Origin: Pseudidiomarina aestuarii | GTDB taxonomy: Bacteria; Pseudomonadota; Gammaproteobacteria; Enterobacterales; Alteromonadaceae | NCBI RefSeq assembly: GCF_003987355.1 | Contig: NZ_PIPR01000001.1 | Coordinates: forward strand, 62,001 to 126,000 | Direction: 5' to 3' | DNA: 64,000 nucleotides | Part shown: piece after piece, positions 40,965 through 51,121 of the stretch | Layout of the letters: every line of letters begins with the position of its first letter | Numbering within the stretch: position 1 is the stretch's first letter | Position numbers and translations under genes: made by a program | The notes under the pieces: generated by a model | The model's input: only the letters and a program-made list of their open reading frames with translations | What the model was told of the DNA's origin: nothing | Database searches by the model: none

Positions 40965-41198
40965 ATGAATGAGCAATTGAACGAAGCGCTGGCTATCCTG
41001 TTTACGGGCATGGTGACGGTATTCATGTTTTTATCGCTACTGATATGCGCCATGCTCTTGTTGCGTCGATTCGTGGTTGAGGTCGATGTGCAGTCAGCAC
41101 CAGCGCGTAAAAAATCGAAAGCAGTGTCACAACCAACAGCACAGCAACTTGCAGCGATTACTGCTGCTGTTCACCGTTATCGCGGCTCTAAGTCTTAA
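40965..41198 (+). CDS. oadG: Oxaloacetate decarboxylase gamma subunit
   Basis: A 77-residue membrane protein of the sodium-pumping oxaloacetate decarboxylase. It holds one membrane segment (ALAILFTGMVTVFMFLSLLI, about residues 8-33) and a polar C-terminal tail that binds zinc and joins alpha to beta in characterised pumps. I start at 40965 after AAGGA; the frame is open a little further upstream without support. It begins oadGAB. Confidence 0.88.
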   Translation: MNEQLNEALAILFTGMVTVFMFLSLLICAMLLLRRFVVEVDVQSAPARKKSKAVSQPTAQQLAAITAAVHRYRGSKS

Positions 41199-41244
41199 GT
41201 GACCAACAATTAGCTATCAAACTGCCGTTGAGGGAGAATTCTGC

Positions 41245-43035
41245 ATGAGTAAGCCATTACTGCTAACCGAACTTGTCTTGCGTGACGCGCACCAATCGCT
41301 GTTAGCGACAAGAATGCGACTCGATGATATGTTGCCCATCGCTGAAAAATTAGATGACGCTGGCTTCTGGTCGATGGAATCGTGGGGTGGTGCTACTTTC
41401 GATGCTTGTATCCGCTATCTGGGTGAAGACCCATGGGAGCGTATCCGCGAGCTGAAAAAGGTCATGCCGAAGACACCACAACAGATGCTGTTGCGCGGTC
41501 AAAACCTCCTCGGGTATCGTCATTACGCCGATGACGTCGTTAAACGTTTTGTTGAGCGAGCTCGTGAAAACGGTGTCGATGTATTTCGTATTTTTGATGC
41601 TATGAACGACGTCCGCAATCTTGAAACGGCTATCAAGGCAGCGAAAGCGGTAGATGGGCATGCGCAAGGCACCATGTCGTACACCGTCAGTCCGGTGCAC
41701 ACATTGGACAAATGGTTAGAGATGGCGCAGCAACTTGAAGATCTAGGTTGCGACTCATTATGCATCAAGGACATGGCAGGCCTCTTGCGTCCGCAAGCGG
41801 CTCACGAACTGATTTCAGCATTGAAGAAGAATCTCAGCATTCCAATTGCGATGCAGTGTCACGCGACCACAGGATTAAGCACAGCAACCTATCAGAAGGC
41901 CATTGATGCGGGCATTGATATGCTCGATACCGCGATTTCTTCAATGAGCATGACCTATGGCCACTCAGCTACTGAAACGATTGTGGCAATGACCGAGGGA
42001 ACGGAGCGAGATACGGGTCTTGATTTAGAGCATCTTGAGGACATTGCTGGCTATTTCCGCGAAGTTCGCAAGAAGTATGCTCAGTTTGAAGGTTCGCTCA
42101 AAGGAATCGATGCGAGAATTTTGCTCGCACAGGTACCTGGTGGCATGCTGACGAATATGGAAAACCAGCTTCGTGAACAGGGTGCTGCAGATAAATTTGA
42201 TGAAGTACTCGCCGAAATTCCAAAAGTCCGCGAAGATCTGGGCTTTATTCCGCTAGTCACACCGACATCTCAAATTGTCGGGACTCAAGCGGTGTTGAAT
42301 GTATTGAGCCAAGAGCGTTACAAATCTATTTCGAAAGAAACCAAAGGTGTTTTGCGCGGCGAATATGGCGCTACCGCTGCACCGGTAAATAAAGAATTGC
42401 AACAGCGCGTGTTAGAGGGAGACGAGCCCATTACTGTTCGTCCTGCTGATTTAATTGACGATGAACTCGAGCAACTGACTACTGAGTTACGTAAAAAGGC
42501 GAAGGAAGACAAAATTCGTTTGGCAGAAAACGAAGTCGATGATGTTCTGACCTACGCGTTGTTCCCGCAAATTGGCCTGAAGTTTTTGCAGAATCGTGAT
42601 AATCCAGACGCTTTTGAACCCGTGCCTACTGGCGCTGATAGCAGCGACCCACAGCCCAAAAAAGAGGCTGTAAAATCGCCAGCTAAAGGCGGCATTGAGA
42701 GTTACTCGGTGAAGGTTGACGGTAAAGTGTTTGCAGTCGAGGTTGGGCCTTCTGGCGAAGTATCGGCTTCGGCATCAACGGATAGCAAGACTTCAGATAG
42801 TAAGTCGGCCCCGTCTAGCGATGTGAAGCCTATCAGCGCACCACTTTCCGGCAATGTCTTTAAGGTCATGGTTAAGCCGGGCGAAACTGTGGAAGCTGGA
42901 GAGGTTGTCATCATACTTGAGGCAATGAAAATGGAGACGGATATCAAAGCTGAACAGGCTGGAACCGTCGTCGATGTCGACGTCAAAGAAGGTGACAGTG
43001 TTAATGTCGGCGATATTTTGATTACCTTGGAGTAA
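41245..43035 (+). CDS. oadA: Oxaloacetate decarboxylase alpha subunit (biotin carrier)
   Basis: A 596-residue carboxyltransferase subunit that moves the carboxyl group of oxaloacetate onto biotin. The N-terminal TIM barrel has [20 protein letters not shown] and [21 protein letters not shown] conserved association domain follows (about 300-460), then a proline/serine linker and a biotinyl domain with the lysine K562 in [17 protein letters not shown] precedes the ATG. The three-base spacing to oadB and the oadG gene upstream make this the sodium pump and not pyruvate carboxylase. Confidence 0.96.
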   Translation: MSKPLLLTELVLRDAHQSLLATRMRLDDMLPIAEKLDDAGFWSMESWGGATFDACIRYLGEDPWERIRELKKVMPKTPQQMLLRGQNLLGYRHYADDVVKRFVERARENGVDVFRIFDAMNDVRNLETAIKAAKAVDGHAQGTMSYTVSPVHTLDKWLEMAQQLEDLGCDSLCIKDMAGLLRPQAAHELISALKKNLSIPIAMQCHATTGLSTATYQKAIDAGIDMLDTAISSMSMTYGHSATETIVAMTEGTERDTGLDLEHLEDIAGYFREVRKKYAQFEGSLKGIDARILLAQVPGGMLTNMENQLREQGAADKFDEVLAEIPKVREDLGFIPLVTPTSQIVGTQAVLNVLSQERYKSISKETKGVLRGEYGATAAPVNKELQQRVLEGDEPITVRPADLIDDELEQLTTELRKKAKEDKIRLAENEVDDVLTYALFPQIGLKFLQNRDNPDAFEPVPTGADSSDPQPKKEAVKSPAKGGIESYSVKVDGKVFAVEVGPSGEVSASASTDSKTSDSKSAPSSDVKPISAPLSGNVFKVMVKPGETVEAGEVVIILEAMKMETDIKAEQAGTVVDVDVKEGDSVNVGDILITLE

Positions 43036-43038
43036 ACC

Positions 43039-44169
43039 ATGGGACGTTGGGAAGTATTGTGGAATAGTACCGCTATTGCTGCGTTTACATGGGGCCAAGC
43101 AGTGATGATGGTAGTTGGACTTTTACTGCTGTACTTGGCAATCAGTAAAAAGTTTGAACCGCTGTTACTACTGCCAATTGGGTTTGGTGCCATCCTCGCG
43201 AACATTCCATTAGCCGGTTTCAATGACCCGGGTGGATTGCTCTATTACATCTATTATGTCGGGATCGAGACGGGCGTATTCCCACTGCTCATTTTTATGG
43301 GAGTGGGGGCTATGACTGACTTTGGTCCGCTGTTGGCGAACCCTCGCACATTACTGTTAGGTGCTGCCGCTCAATTCGGGATCTTTGCAACTCTATTCGG
43401 GGCTATTGCGCTTAATGGCGTACCAGGGTTTGAATTTACACTGAAAGATGCCAGTGCAATCGCAATTATCGGCGGCGCGGATGGGCCCACAGCAATATTC
43501 CTCGCATCACGCTTAGCGCCTGACTTACTTGGTGCGATTGCCGTTGCAGCTTATTCATACATGGCGTTAGTACCTATTATTCAGCCTCCGATTATGAAGC
43601 TGTTCACAACGAAAGCTGAGCGCGCTATCCAAATGGAACAGCTGCGACCAGTTGGCCGACGTGAGAAGATCATCTTCCCGTTGGCAGTCCTGTTTCTAAC
43701 CTTGCTATTCTTGCCCACCGCAACACCATTGGTGGGGATGTTCTGCTTAGGGAACTTGATGCGTGAAGCGGGTGTGGTCGATCGACTGAGTAAAACCGCA
43801 CAAAATGAGCTGATCAATATTGTCACCATCTTTTTAGGGTTGGCGGTTGGTTCAAAACTCTCAGCTGATCAGTTTTTGTCGGTACAGACCTTAGGCATTC
43901 TATTACTCGGCGCATTTGCATTTTCGATCGGTACCGCCTCCGGCGTATTGATGGCGAAGCTGATGGCGAAATTCAGTAAATCACCGATTAACCCATTGAT
44001 TGGAGCTGCCGGAGTTTCAGCTGTACCTATGGCGGCACGAGTCGTTAATAAGGTCGGGCTAGAGGCAAATCCACAGAACTTTCTGCTTATGCATGCGATG
44101 GGACCGAACGTTGCTGGAGTGTTAGGTTCGGCGGTGGCGGCCGGTATCTTGTTGGCGTTAGTAGGTTAA
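43039..44169 (+). CDS. oadB: Oxaloacetate decarboxylase beta subunit (sodium pump)
   Basis: A 376-residue integral membrane subunit that decarboxylates carboxybiotin and exports sodium ions. The conserved [17 protein letters not shown] contains the essential aspartate. Other family segments are [20 protein letters not shown] and [20 protein letters not shown]. It has about nine to eleven membrane segments. It begins three bases after oadA and ends just before a hairpin at 44178. Confidence 0.96.
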   Translation: MGRWEVLWNSTAIAAFTWGQAVMMVVGLLLLYLAISKKFEPLLLLPIGFGAILANIPLAGFNDPGGLLYYIYYVGIETGVFPLLIFMGVGAMTDFGPLLANPRTLLLGAAAQFGIFATLFGAIALNGVPGFEFTLKDASAIAIIGGADGPTAIFLASRLAPDLLGAIAVAAYSYMALVPIIQPPIMKLFTTKAERAIQMEQLRPVGRREKIIFPLAVLFLTLLFLPTATPLVGMFCLGNLMREAGVVDRLSKTAQNELINIVTIFLGLAVGSKLSADQFLSVQTLGILLLGAFAFSIGTASGVLMAKLMAKFSKSPINPLIGAAGVSAVPMAARVVNKVGLEANPQNFLLMHAMGPNVAGVLGSAVAAGILLALVG

Positions 44170-44177
44170 TGACTACA

Positions 44178-44204
44178 GTTAACGGGCCTTATCGGCCCGT
44201 TAAC
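44178..44204. terminator. Perfect inverted repeat between oadB and the convergent small ORF
   Basis: GTTAACGGGCC/GGCCCGTTAAC, an 11-base stem with a 5-base loop that contains the stop codon of the minus-strand 57-residue ORF. No T-run on either side, so it may act as a bidirectional, weak or factor-assisted terminator or as an RNA-stabilising 3' end. Confidence 0.6.
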
Positions 44205-44362
44205 CACAGTAGAAGCGTGTAGACAATCGCGACAAAGCTACTGAATATAAGAATGTAAATAAACCCCCGCAGTCCCTGCCTCAGCGTCCAACCATTGACG
44301 CGTAAGTAAATAAACCACAACACACTTAAAACGAGCGGAATCAGAAACAGAAATCGTGTCAT
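44189..44362 (-). CDS. 57-residue membrane protein behind the hybrid kinase
   Basis: A short ORF read directly from the sequence: MTRFLFLIPLVLSVLWFIYL, a short basic loop (RVNGWTLRQGLRG) and FIYILIFSSFVAIVYTLLLW, ending LTGR. Two membrane segments with a positively charged loop between them give a plausible helical hairpin. Its ATG is 9 bases after the stop of the hybrid histidine kinase, whose terminal AGAGG could serve as ribosome-binding site at slightly long spacing. I do not recognise the family. Confidence 0.55.
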   Translation of the reverse strand: MTRFLFLIPLVLSVLWFIYLRVNGWTLRQGLRGFIYILIFSSFVAIVYTLLLWLTGR

Positions 44363-44371
44363 TGGAAATGA

Positions 44372-46402
44372 TTATCCTCTTTTGTTGTTGCGCTGTTGCC
44401 ACAAAAGCAAATCAGAACAGGCTAGATCGGCTTGTTCAAGCAATTGATTCAAGCGCATGATGTGGTCAGCGACATATTCGTAATCACCTGATTTGGTGTG
44501 GCGTTCAAGTTCTGCAGCTGCTTTTTCTAAGCGAACTAAACCGAGGTTGCCCGCCGCACCTTTGAGCGTATGAAAGAAGCGACGAGCTTCCTCATGTTGG
44601 CCTTTTGCCAAGTAATCAACAATCTTTTGTGGTGCATCGCTGTAGTCATGTACCAACCGCTCGATGAGTGTGCGATACAAGCTCGTGTTATGTTGGAGGC
44701 GTTCTAATGCGGACTGAAAATCGATATCCGCATGGCGTGGGTAGCTTATGGCCGGTGCCGCAGTTGACTCGTGCCGCTGCGTTACTGGCATCGACATGGC
44801 ATATTCCCCGCGAATACACCATTTTTGCAGCGCCTTAAGCAGGACTTTTTCATCAATGGGTTTGCTGATGTGATCTTGCATACCTGCCGCCAAGGAACGT
44901 TCGATATCTTCGCTCGATGTATTCGCTGTCATCGCAATAATCGGTAGTTGTTGATACGAATATAAGGTTCGGATGTGTTCAGCGGCGGTAAGGCCGTCCA
45001 TGATCGGCATTTGAATATCCATAAAGACCAACGCGTATTGTTTACGCTTCACTTGTTCAATAGCTTCCGCGCCATTCATTGCCGTGTCGACTTGCACACC
45101 TGCATGGGTCAACAGTTCTTGCGCTATATGCAAATTAATATCATTGTCTTCGACAATCAAAATGGGCGCACAACACAGCTCTTGCTCGAGATCTAAGCTG
45201 GGTTGCTCGGAGCTATCTCCGGATAACGCCAGTGCTGAACTCAATACGCGAATGACGCTGCTGCTCAGGTAGGGTTTTACTATGAGATGCTGAACGCCAG
45301 CGGCTCTGGCTTCGTTCCGTAGTTCATGAGCATGGTAACTGGTTGCCAAAATAAGTGCTGGAGTCGGTTGCGTGGCTGACTCGGTCGCGAGTAATTCCCG
45401 GCAGAAGTCGAGCCCACTCATGCCGGGCAACTGCCAGTCCACAAAACAAGCGTCAAAGTGTTGCGTTTGCATAACTTCCAATGCATCTTCGGCTGTTCGC
45501 ACTGAAGTGACTTGCACTTGGTGCGACCGAAGCAGTTCCGTAATCATGTCACGCGTCGTGAGATTATCATCTATCGCCAGAATTGATTTTTGCGCTAACC
45601 GCGCACGAATGGATTCAGCAACCGTTTGGTCGGCGTTGGGTTGCAACGGTAATTTGAGTTCAAGGAAGAATGTCGAACCTTGTCCCGAACTACTGATGAC
45701 GCCAATACCGTCGTCGTTCATCAGTTTTACAATACGCTGCGAGATGGCGAGACCTAAACCAGTGCCACCGAATTTCCGCGTTGTCGAAGAATCGGCTTGG
45801 GTAAATGCTTGAAAAAGCTTGGCTCGCTGATGCTCGTCCATACCGATGCCGGTATCTGTTACTGAGAATCGTAGAAACACTTCTTGGTCATCAAGGTCCA
45901 GAAGCGTGACGCTAATCACAATTTCACCACTATCGGTAAACTTGATCGCGTTACTCACCAAGTTCACCAGTACTTGGTTGAGTCGCAGCGGGTCGCCAAT
46001 AAGACGCGTGGGAATGTTGCTGGGTAGCTTAATGACGAACTCGAGGTTTTTATCATAGGCTCTATAAGCAAACATATCGGCCAGACTTGCCAGCATTTCT
46101 TCTAAATCAAACGGAATGGTCTCAATCGTTAGTTTATTGGCTTCGATTTTAGAAAAATCGAGAATGTCGTTGATGATACCCAACAAAATTTTGGACGAGC
46201 TCTCTATCGATTTCAGATAGCCGCGTTGCTGCTCATCAAGCCCAGTTTTCAAACACAATTGGGTCATGCCGAGAATGGCGTTAATCGGAGTTCGAATCTC
46301 GTGACTCACGTTCGCTAAAAATTCACTTTTAGCTTCTGCAGCAGCTTGCGCATCACGCACAGCTTCTTGCATTCGCTTCAGTTGGTCCGGAGTATTCTTC
46401 AC
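44372..46402 (-). CDS. Hybrid histidine kinase (HisKA-HATPase-REC-REC-Hpt), no sensor domain
   Basis: A 676-residue soluble hybrid kinase. I start at the GTG at 46402, ten bases after AGGAG; the ATG at 46438 adds 12 residues without a ribosome-binding site, and a stop lies in frame just above it. In order: a short coiled coil, HisKA with FLANVSHEIRTPINAILGMT, HATPase with DTGIGMDEHQRAKLFQAFTQ and FGGTGLGLAISQ, two receivers (FVDWQLPGMSGLDF and FMDIQMPIMDGLTA) and a C-terminal Hpt domain with FFHTLKGAAGNLGL. There is no PAS, HAMP or membrane segment, so the input must come through a partner protein. Layout resembles BarA/RpfC-type phosphorelays. The output regulator is not adjacent. Confidence 0.92.
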   Translation of the reverse strand: MKNTPDQLKRMQEAVRDAQAAAEAKSEFLANVSHEIRTPINAILGMTQLCLKTGLDEQQRGYLKSIESSSKILLGIINDILDFSKIEANKLTIETIPFDLEEMLASLADMFAYRAYDKNLEFVIKLPSNIPTRLIGDPLRLNQVLVNLVSNAIKFTDSGEIVISVTLLDLDDQEVFLRFSVTDTGIGMDEHQRAKLFQAFTQADSSTTRKFGGTGLGLAISQRIVKLMNDDGIGVISSSGQGSTFFLELKLPLQPNADQTVAESIRARLAQKSILAIDDNLTTRDMITELLRSHQVQVTSVRTAEDALEVMQTQHFDACFVDWQLPGMSGLDFCRELLATESATQPTPALILATSYHAHELRNEARAAGVQHLIVKPYLSSSVIRVLSSALALSGDSSEQPSLDLEQELCCAPILIVEDNDINLHIAQELLTHAGVQVDTAMNGAEAIEQVKRKQYALVFMDIQMPIMDGLTAAEHIRTLYSYQQLPIIAMTANTSSEDIERSLAAGMQDHISKPIDEKVLLKALQKWCIRGEYAMSMPVTQRHESTAAPAISYPRHADIDFQSALERLQHNTSLYRTLIERLVHDYSDAPQKIVDYLAKGQHEEARRFFHTLKGAAGNLGLVRLEKAAAELERHTKSGDYEYVADHIMRLNQLLEQADLACSDLLLWQQRNNKRG

Positions 46403-46567
46403 GCCGTTTCGTCTCCTCACTTCAAGTCTGTTCATCATGCCATTTCAGCGTAGTTGCGCCAAGCGATTGTTTGCCACGGAATGCCCATACAACATAGACT
46501 ATCAGCCGAATAACCAGTAAGCTTTGTCCTTTCATATAGCAGTTCATTAGCATAGGTAGGTCTGATT

Positions 46568-48178
46568 TTGCAGTCGACAATTAGAGCTCAGATAGAGAAC
46601 CTAAGAAAAACCGGTCACACCGCTGTTTTACGTGATATTTCTCGAGGCATTGAACGTGAATGTTTACGAATCACGCCGACCGCAAAATTGGCTCAAACAC
46701 CTCATCCTGAGGCACTTGGCTCAGCGCTAAAACATGATTACATTACGACCGATTATGCGGAAAACCTGCTCGAATTTATTACACCCGTGGCGCAAGATAT
46801 TCAGACAACCTTAGCCCAGCTGACCGATGTTCACCGATTCGCACTTCAGCAGTTAGGTGACGAGTTGTTATGGCCATTGAGTATGCCGTGCTTTGTTGGC
46901 GACGAAAAAGACATTCAAATTGCGCAATATGGTTCCTCCAATGTGGGCCGTATGAAAACGCTGTATCGGCGAGGTCTGACCTACCGCTATGGCGGCGCCA
47001 TGCAAATCATATCGGGTGTGCACTATAACTTTTCGGTGCCAGAGACATTGTGGCAAGCACTTGCCGCAGCTGAAGGAACTACCGCAGACTGCCAGTACAA
47101 GTCACGTCGCTATTTTGATTTAATTCGTAACTACAAACGTTTCTGTTGGGTTATCCCATACTTGTTTGGAGCGTCTCCTGCTATTTGTCAGTCGTTTTTG
47201 CAGCACGCCGATTCATCGATGGAATTTGAGTCTCTCGGTAAAGGCACCGTCTATCGAAAATATGGCACATCTTTACGAATGAGCGATTTGGGTTATACCA
47301 ATAAAGAACAAGCCGACTTAGCCATTACCTACAATTCTCTGGAAGATTATGTAGCTGGCTTGCGTCGTGCGATTACAAAACCGTCAGCTCGTTTTGAACG
47401 CATTGGTGTCGCAGTGCCGCAAGCTGATGGGAGCATCGATTTCCGTCAGTTGAATAGTAATATTTTGCAGATTGAAAATGAATTTTACTCGCCAATACGG
47501 CCGAAGCGCGTGACTAAAAACGGTGAAACGCCGACTCAAGCACTGGAACGCGGTGGCGTCGAATATATCGAGGTTCGCGCTCTGGATGTAAATCCATTCA
47601 GTGCGATCGGCATTAGTGCCGAGCAAATCCGCTTTTTAGATACCTTTTTGTTGTACTGCTTGTTGCTCGACAGTCCGACTATGTCACTTGATGAACAAGC
47701 GCTAGCAGACCGCAACTTTAACCGCGTGGTGCTTGACGGGCGTAACCCGCGTCTAACCCTATTAGATGGCGATTTCGAACGACCTATCGCCGATTGGTTA
47801 GAAGATATTTTCGGAGAATTACACGGTATTGCAAAGTGGCTGGATGAAGCCTATCAAAGCGACGAGTATGTCGCTGTAGTCAACGACCAGTATCGAGCGG
47901 TTCTGAATCCTGAGTTGACGTTCTCTGGTCGATTCTTGAGCTTATTGCGCGATGAACAGTTGGATAATAGTGAGCTGGGTATGCAGTTAGCCAAAAAATA
48001 TAAAGCTGAGCTGGCCAAACCATTATCTCATTTTACCGCAGAACAATTCGCGACTTGGGCGCAAGCATCGTTGGCGGAACAACGCGCAATAGAGCAACAA
48101 GACGCTGGTTCAGATTTTAGTGCGTTTTTAAGTGATTATTTTCGTCGTGCGGCCTGTGCCTCGCCGGATTGTCAGTAG
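46568..48178 (+). CDS. gshA: Glutamate--cysteine ligase
   Basis: The first enzyme of glutathione synthesis (gamma-glutamylcysteine ligase, E. coli-type class), 536 residues. The start is TTG, preceded by TAGGTAGG. Conserved stretches include GIERECLRITPTAKLAQTPH, HPEALGSALKHDYITTDYAE, WPLSMPCFV, YGGAMQIISGVHYNFS and EVRALDVNPFSAIGIS. It is divergent from the hybrid kinase, and a lipoprotein gene follows after 18 bases. Confidence 0.96.
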   Translation: MQSTIRAQIENLRKTGHTAVLRDISRGIERECLRITPTAKLAQTPHPEALGSALKHDYITTDYAENLLEFITPVAQDIQTTLAQLTDVHRFALQQLGDELLWPLSMPCFVGDEKDIQIAQYGSSNVGRMKTLYRRGLTYRYGGAMQIISGVHYNFSVPETLWQALAAAEGTTADCQYKSRRYFDLIRNYKRFCWVIPYLFGASPAICQSFLQHADSSMEFESLGKGTVYRKYGTSLRMSDLGYTNKEQADLAITYNSLEDYVAGLRRAITKPSARFERIGVAVPQADGSIDFRQLNSNILQIENEFYSPIRPKRVTKNGETPTQALERGGVEYIEVRALDVNPFSAIGISAEQIRFLDTFLLYCLLLDSPTMSLDEQALADRNFNRVVLDGRNPRLTLLDGDFERPIADWLEDIFGELHGIAKWLDEAYQSDEYVAVVNDQYRAVLNPELTFSGRFLSLLRDEQLDNSELGMQLAKKYKAELAKPLSHFTAEQFATWAQASLAEQRAIEQQDAGSDFSAFLSDYFRRAACASPDCQ

Positions 48179-48196
48179 AGCTAGGAGTTGTTACGC

Positions 48197-48820
48197 ATGC
48201 TGAAACCTGTTCGTACACTTGTCACCATTGCCCTAGGTTGCTCTGTGTTAGCGGGTTGTGCATCGGCGCCACCCGAGCAACCGGATAATCTGTGTGAAAT
48301 TTTCCGCGAAAAACGTGATTGGTATGACGCTGCAGCAGATATGCGTGACAAGTGGGGTGTTCCTATTCACGTGCCTATGGCAATCATGTACCAAGAAAGT
48401 TCGTTCAAACATGATGCTCTGCCACCGCGAGACTATTTGCTCTGGATCATTCCCTGGGGACGCGTGAGCAGTGCCTACGGTTATTCTCAAGCGAAGACTC
48501 CTACCTGGGAAGACTATCAACGTGAAACCGACAATGGCTGGGCATCACGAGACGATTTTGATGATGCCATTGATTTCATGGGTTGGTTTATCAGTAAAAC
48601 TCACACAGTCAATGGTGTTTCGAAGTGGGATGCGTACGAGCAATACCTCAATTATCACGAGGGTTGGGGTGGCTATCGTCGCCAGACCTATGCGCAGAAA
48701 GGTTGGTTAATTCAGACATCGCGCAAAGTTCAAGCTCGCGCCGAGCGCTATGGCGCGCAATTACGGAGCTGTGAGGATGAACTCAAGCGAGGTTGGTTCG
48801 AACGCTTGCTGTTTGGCTAA
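48197..48820 (+). CDS. Lipoprotein with lysozyme/transglycosylase-like domain
   Basis: A 207-residue lipoprotein from the ATG at 48197, nine bases after TAGGAG. It has a lipobox (VLAGC, cysteine about residue 23) and a lysozyme-like SLT segment: VPIHVPMAIMYQESSFKHDA, in which the glutamate of YQESSF is the expected catalytic acid, then SAYGYSQAKTPTWEDYQRET and YLNYHEGWGGYRRQTY. Expected function is cleavage of peptidoglycan glycan strands from the outer membrane. It follows gshA closely, although no functional link is evident. Confidence 0.85.
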   Translation: MLKPVRTLVTIALGCSVLAGCASAPPEQPDNLCEIFREKRDWYDAAADMRDKWGVPIHVPMAIMYQESSFKHDALPPRDYLLWIIPWGRVSSAYGYSQAKTPTWEDYQRETDNGWASRDDFDDAIDFMGWFISKTHTVNGVSKWDAYEQYLNYHEGWGGYRRQTYAQKGWLIQTSRKVQARAERYGAQLRSCEDELKRGWFERLLFG

Positions 48821-48831
48821 GTTTAGGCTTC

Positions 48832-50097
48832 TCAGAGGTCAAAGAAGCGAACTTTACGGACCATATTGTCGCTGCTTTCCACTATCTCTAACCGATAATC
48901 ATTGACGGTCAAACAAAGCGGTTGTTGCGGAATATCGCCGAGAACTTCAATGACCAGACCACTGACCGTTTTGGGACCGTCAATAGGCAGATTCCAATTC
49001 ATTTCCTTATTCAAATCCCTGATGTTGGCAACACCATCCACCAATACCGAGCCGTCTGGCTGCAACGTGGTTGATTCGCTCGACAGTGGAGTAATCGTTG
49101 TCGTGAAGTCGCCGACAATTTCTTCCAGAATATCTTCGAGTGTTACGAGCCCCTGAATGTCTCCGTACTCGTCAACCACTAAGCCGATACGTTCTTTATT
49201 ACGCTGAAACTTGAGTAACTGCACATTCAACGGTGTGCCTTCGGGGATATAGTAGATTTCGCGCGCCGAACGAACGATTTCTGACTTGTCGAGTTCAACA
49301 CTGTTCTTCGTCACAATCTGCATAATGTCGCGAGCATGGATAAAGCCAATGGCATCATCAATTTCATTGCGGTAGAGCAAAATGCGTGTGTACTGAGCTT
49401 GCGACAGTTGTTTGATGATGGACTTCACGTCATCTTGAACATCAATACCACTGATTTCCGCTCGCGGTATCATCACGTCCTCTACGGTCACTTTCTCGAG
49501 GTCGAGAATACTGAGCAGCATTTCTTGGTGACTCGTAGGGATCATCGAGTTGGCTTCATTGACAACAGTGCGCAACTCCTCTGAGCTCAGAGCGTCTTGC
49601 CCCTGCGTGTTGTTAGGATTCACACCCAGCATGCGCATAAAACCGTTGGTAATGAAGTTTACTGAGGCAACAGCTGGATAGAGGATAGTCAACAGCGGCT
49701 TCAAAATAATAGAGCTTGGAAATGCGACTCGCTCTGGGTGCAATGCGGCAATAGTTTTTGGCGTGACTTCGGAAAAAATGAGTACCACCAGAGTCAGTCC
49801 AAATGTAGCCACCACCAATCCTGCATCACCAAACCAGCGCAAGCAGATGATGGTAGCAACGGCCGACGCGGCAATGTTAACCAGATTATTACCAATGAGG
49901 ATGAGACCGATGAGTCGATCAGGTCGATCGAGCAAGTACTGAACCCGCTTAGCCCCGCGGTGTCCCTGTTGTACTAGGTGACGGAGGCGATAACGGTTGA
50001 TCGACATCATGCCGGTTTCGGAGCCTGAAAAATATGCCGATAAAAACAGTAAAACACCCAAAATAATGAGTAGGGTGGATGTCGCTATGTCGTCCAA
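48832..50097 (-). CDS. CNNM/CorC-HlyC family protein (YfjD-like)
   Basis: A 421-residue inner-membrane protein with an N-terminal DUF21/CNNM domain (three to four membrane segments, VLLFLSAYFSGSETGMMSIN and GLILIGNNLVNIAASAVATI), a CBS pair (TVEDVMIPRAEISGIDVQDD to about residue 330) and a C-terminal CorC_HlyC domain. I place the start at the TTG at 50097 (second codon DDIATSTLL), seven bases after AGGA and aligned with the start of E. coli YfjD; a TTG two codons earlier is too close to the AGGA. Relatives act in magnesium/cobalt efflux or resistance; the substrate here is unproven. The neighbourhood with ypjD and ffh matches E. coli. Confidence 0.9.
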   Translation of the reverse strand: MDDIATSTLLIILGVLLFLSAYFSGSETGMMSINRYRLRHLVQQGHRGAKRVQYLLDRPDRLIGLILIGNNLVNIAASAVATIICLRWFGDAGLVVATFGLTLVVLIFSEVTPKTIAALHPERVAFPSSIILKPLLTILYPAVASVNFITNGFMRMLGVNPNNTQGQDALSSEELRTVVNEANSMIPTSHQEMLLSILDLEKVTVEDVMIPRAEISGIDVQDDVKSIIKQLSQAQYTRILLYRNEIDDAIGFIHARDIMQIVTKNSVELDKSEIVRSAREIYYIPEGTPLNVQLLKFQRNKERIGLVVDEYGDIQGLVTLEDILEEIVGDFTTTITPLSSESTTLQPDGSVLVDGVANIRDLNKEMNWNLPIDGPKTVSGLVIEVLGDIPQQPLCLTVNDYRLEIVESSDNMVRKVRFFDL

Positions 50098-50153
50098 GAA
50101 CAAATCCTGTAGTAATGCGTCAGAGGTCTAATGTAATCAGCACCGATATGAAG

Positions 50154-50987
50154 TCAAGTGTTCAATAACACATCTTTGACAAACCGGCTGCCGAAATAGG
50201 CCAGGGTGAGAATGGAGCTAGCCACTACGCTAGCGATGACCATGGCGCGTCCGCGCACGCCACGAGCCCCATGTAAGAAGACAATAACAACATAGATGAG
50301 CGCCGCCAGCGTGCTTAATACGGTTTTATGTGACTGTCCTTGCGCGAACATATCCTGAAGAAATACAAATCCGCTGATAATCGCTATCACCAACACAAAT
50401 GTTCCCGTACTCAAGAGACGGAAAAAGTATCGCTCCGCGGTCATCAGCGGCGGCAGGTAACTTGCGGTCGCCTGTGCTTTGTGGTGTTTGAGCACATAAC
50501 TGACATACAAAATTTGAATAGCATACAAAGTTGCCAACATTAAAATGGCATAAGCGCAAAGACTCAGAACTACATGCACTAACAATCCTGGACTTAGATT
50601 GAATTCTGCGCCCCAATTGACCGGGCTAAAGTTCATCAAAATGACGCTGACTGCGGCGAATAAGTAAACGACCGGACGCAACAACATGCCACCAGGTTTG
50701 GTGCCTCGCGCAATGGCTAAGATAACCAGCAAGAGGGCGACGGCACTCAGACTAAAGGTGATATTAATATGATCAAAGCCGTCAAATCGCCAATGCTCCC
50801 ACTGAATCCAAGCATGCAGAACCACTGCCACAATAGGCAAGGTAATAAACCACTTGGGCAATTGAGCATTGCGGCCCAATTGTCGCCACATGGTCACTGC
50901 TGCAACAAGATAAAGTGTGACTGCGATGACTAATAACAGTGTCATACTGAGAATCATTCCGTTTTGATGGAATCCTAGTATAGGCAT
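50154..50987 (-). CDS. ypjD: CcsA/CcmC-like membrane protein YpjD
   Basis: A 277-residue integral membrane protein of the cytochrome-c-assembly (CcsA/CcmC) superfamily, with about eight membrane segments. The family region around SPGLLVHVVLSLCAYAILML and the C-terminal ILTLAYFGSRFVKDVLL closely match E. coli YpjD. The start is uncertain: the ATG at 50987 and the one at 50957 are both possible, and upstream codons overlap the ffh promoter area and look non-coding. YpjD's function is unproven; a heme-handling or CorC-related role has been suggested from its neighbours. It is divergent from ffh. Confidence 0.85.
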   Translation of the reverse strand: MPILGFHQNGMILSMTLLLVIAVTLYLVAAVTMWRQLGRNAQLPKWFITLPIVAVVLHAWIQWEHWRFDGFDHINITFSLSAVALLLVILAIARGTKPGGMLLRPVVYLFAAVSVILMNFSPVNWGAEFNLSPGLLVHVVLSLCAYAILMLATLYAIQILYVSYVLKHHKAQATASYLPPLMTAERYFFRLLSTGTFVLVIAIISGFVFLQDMFAQGQSHKTVLSTLAALIYVVIVFLHGARGVRGRAMVIASVVASSILTLAYFGSRFVKDVLLNT

Positions 50988-51121
50988 ACTTGAGTGGAAA
51001 CCCAAGTCATTCAAGTTGTTATCAGTGAAGAAAAAGAACTTGAATTCAGCTATACTGGACGCCATTTTAACGAATTCCATGCGTGCCTTGCGCATTAACC
51101 GAAGTAAAGCGGAACAGTCAC

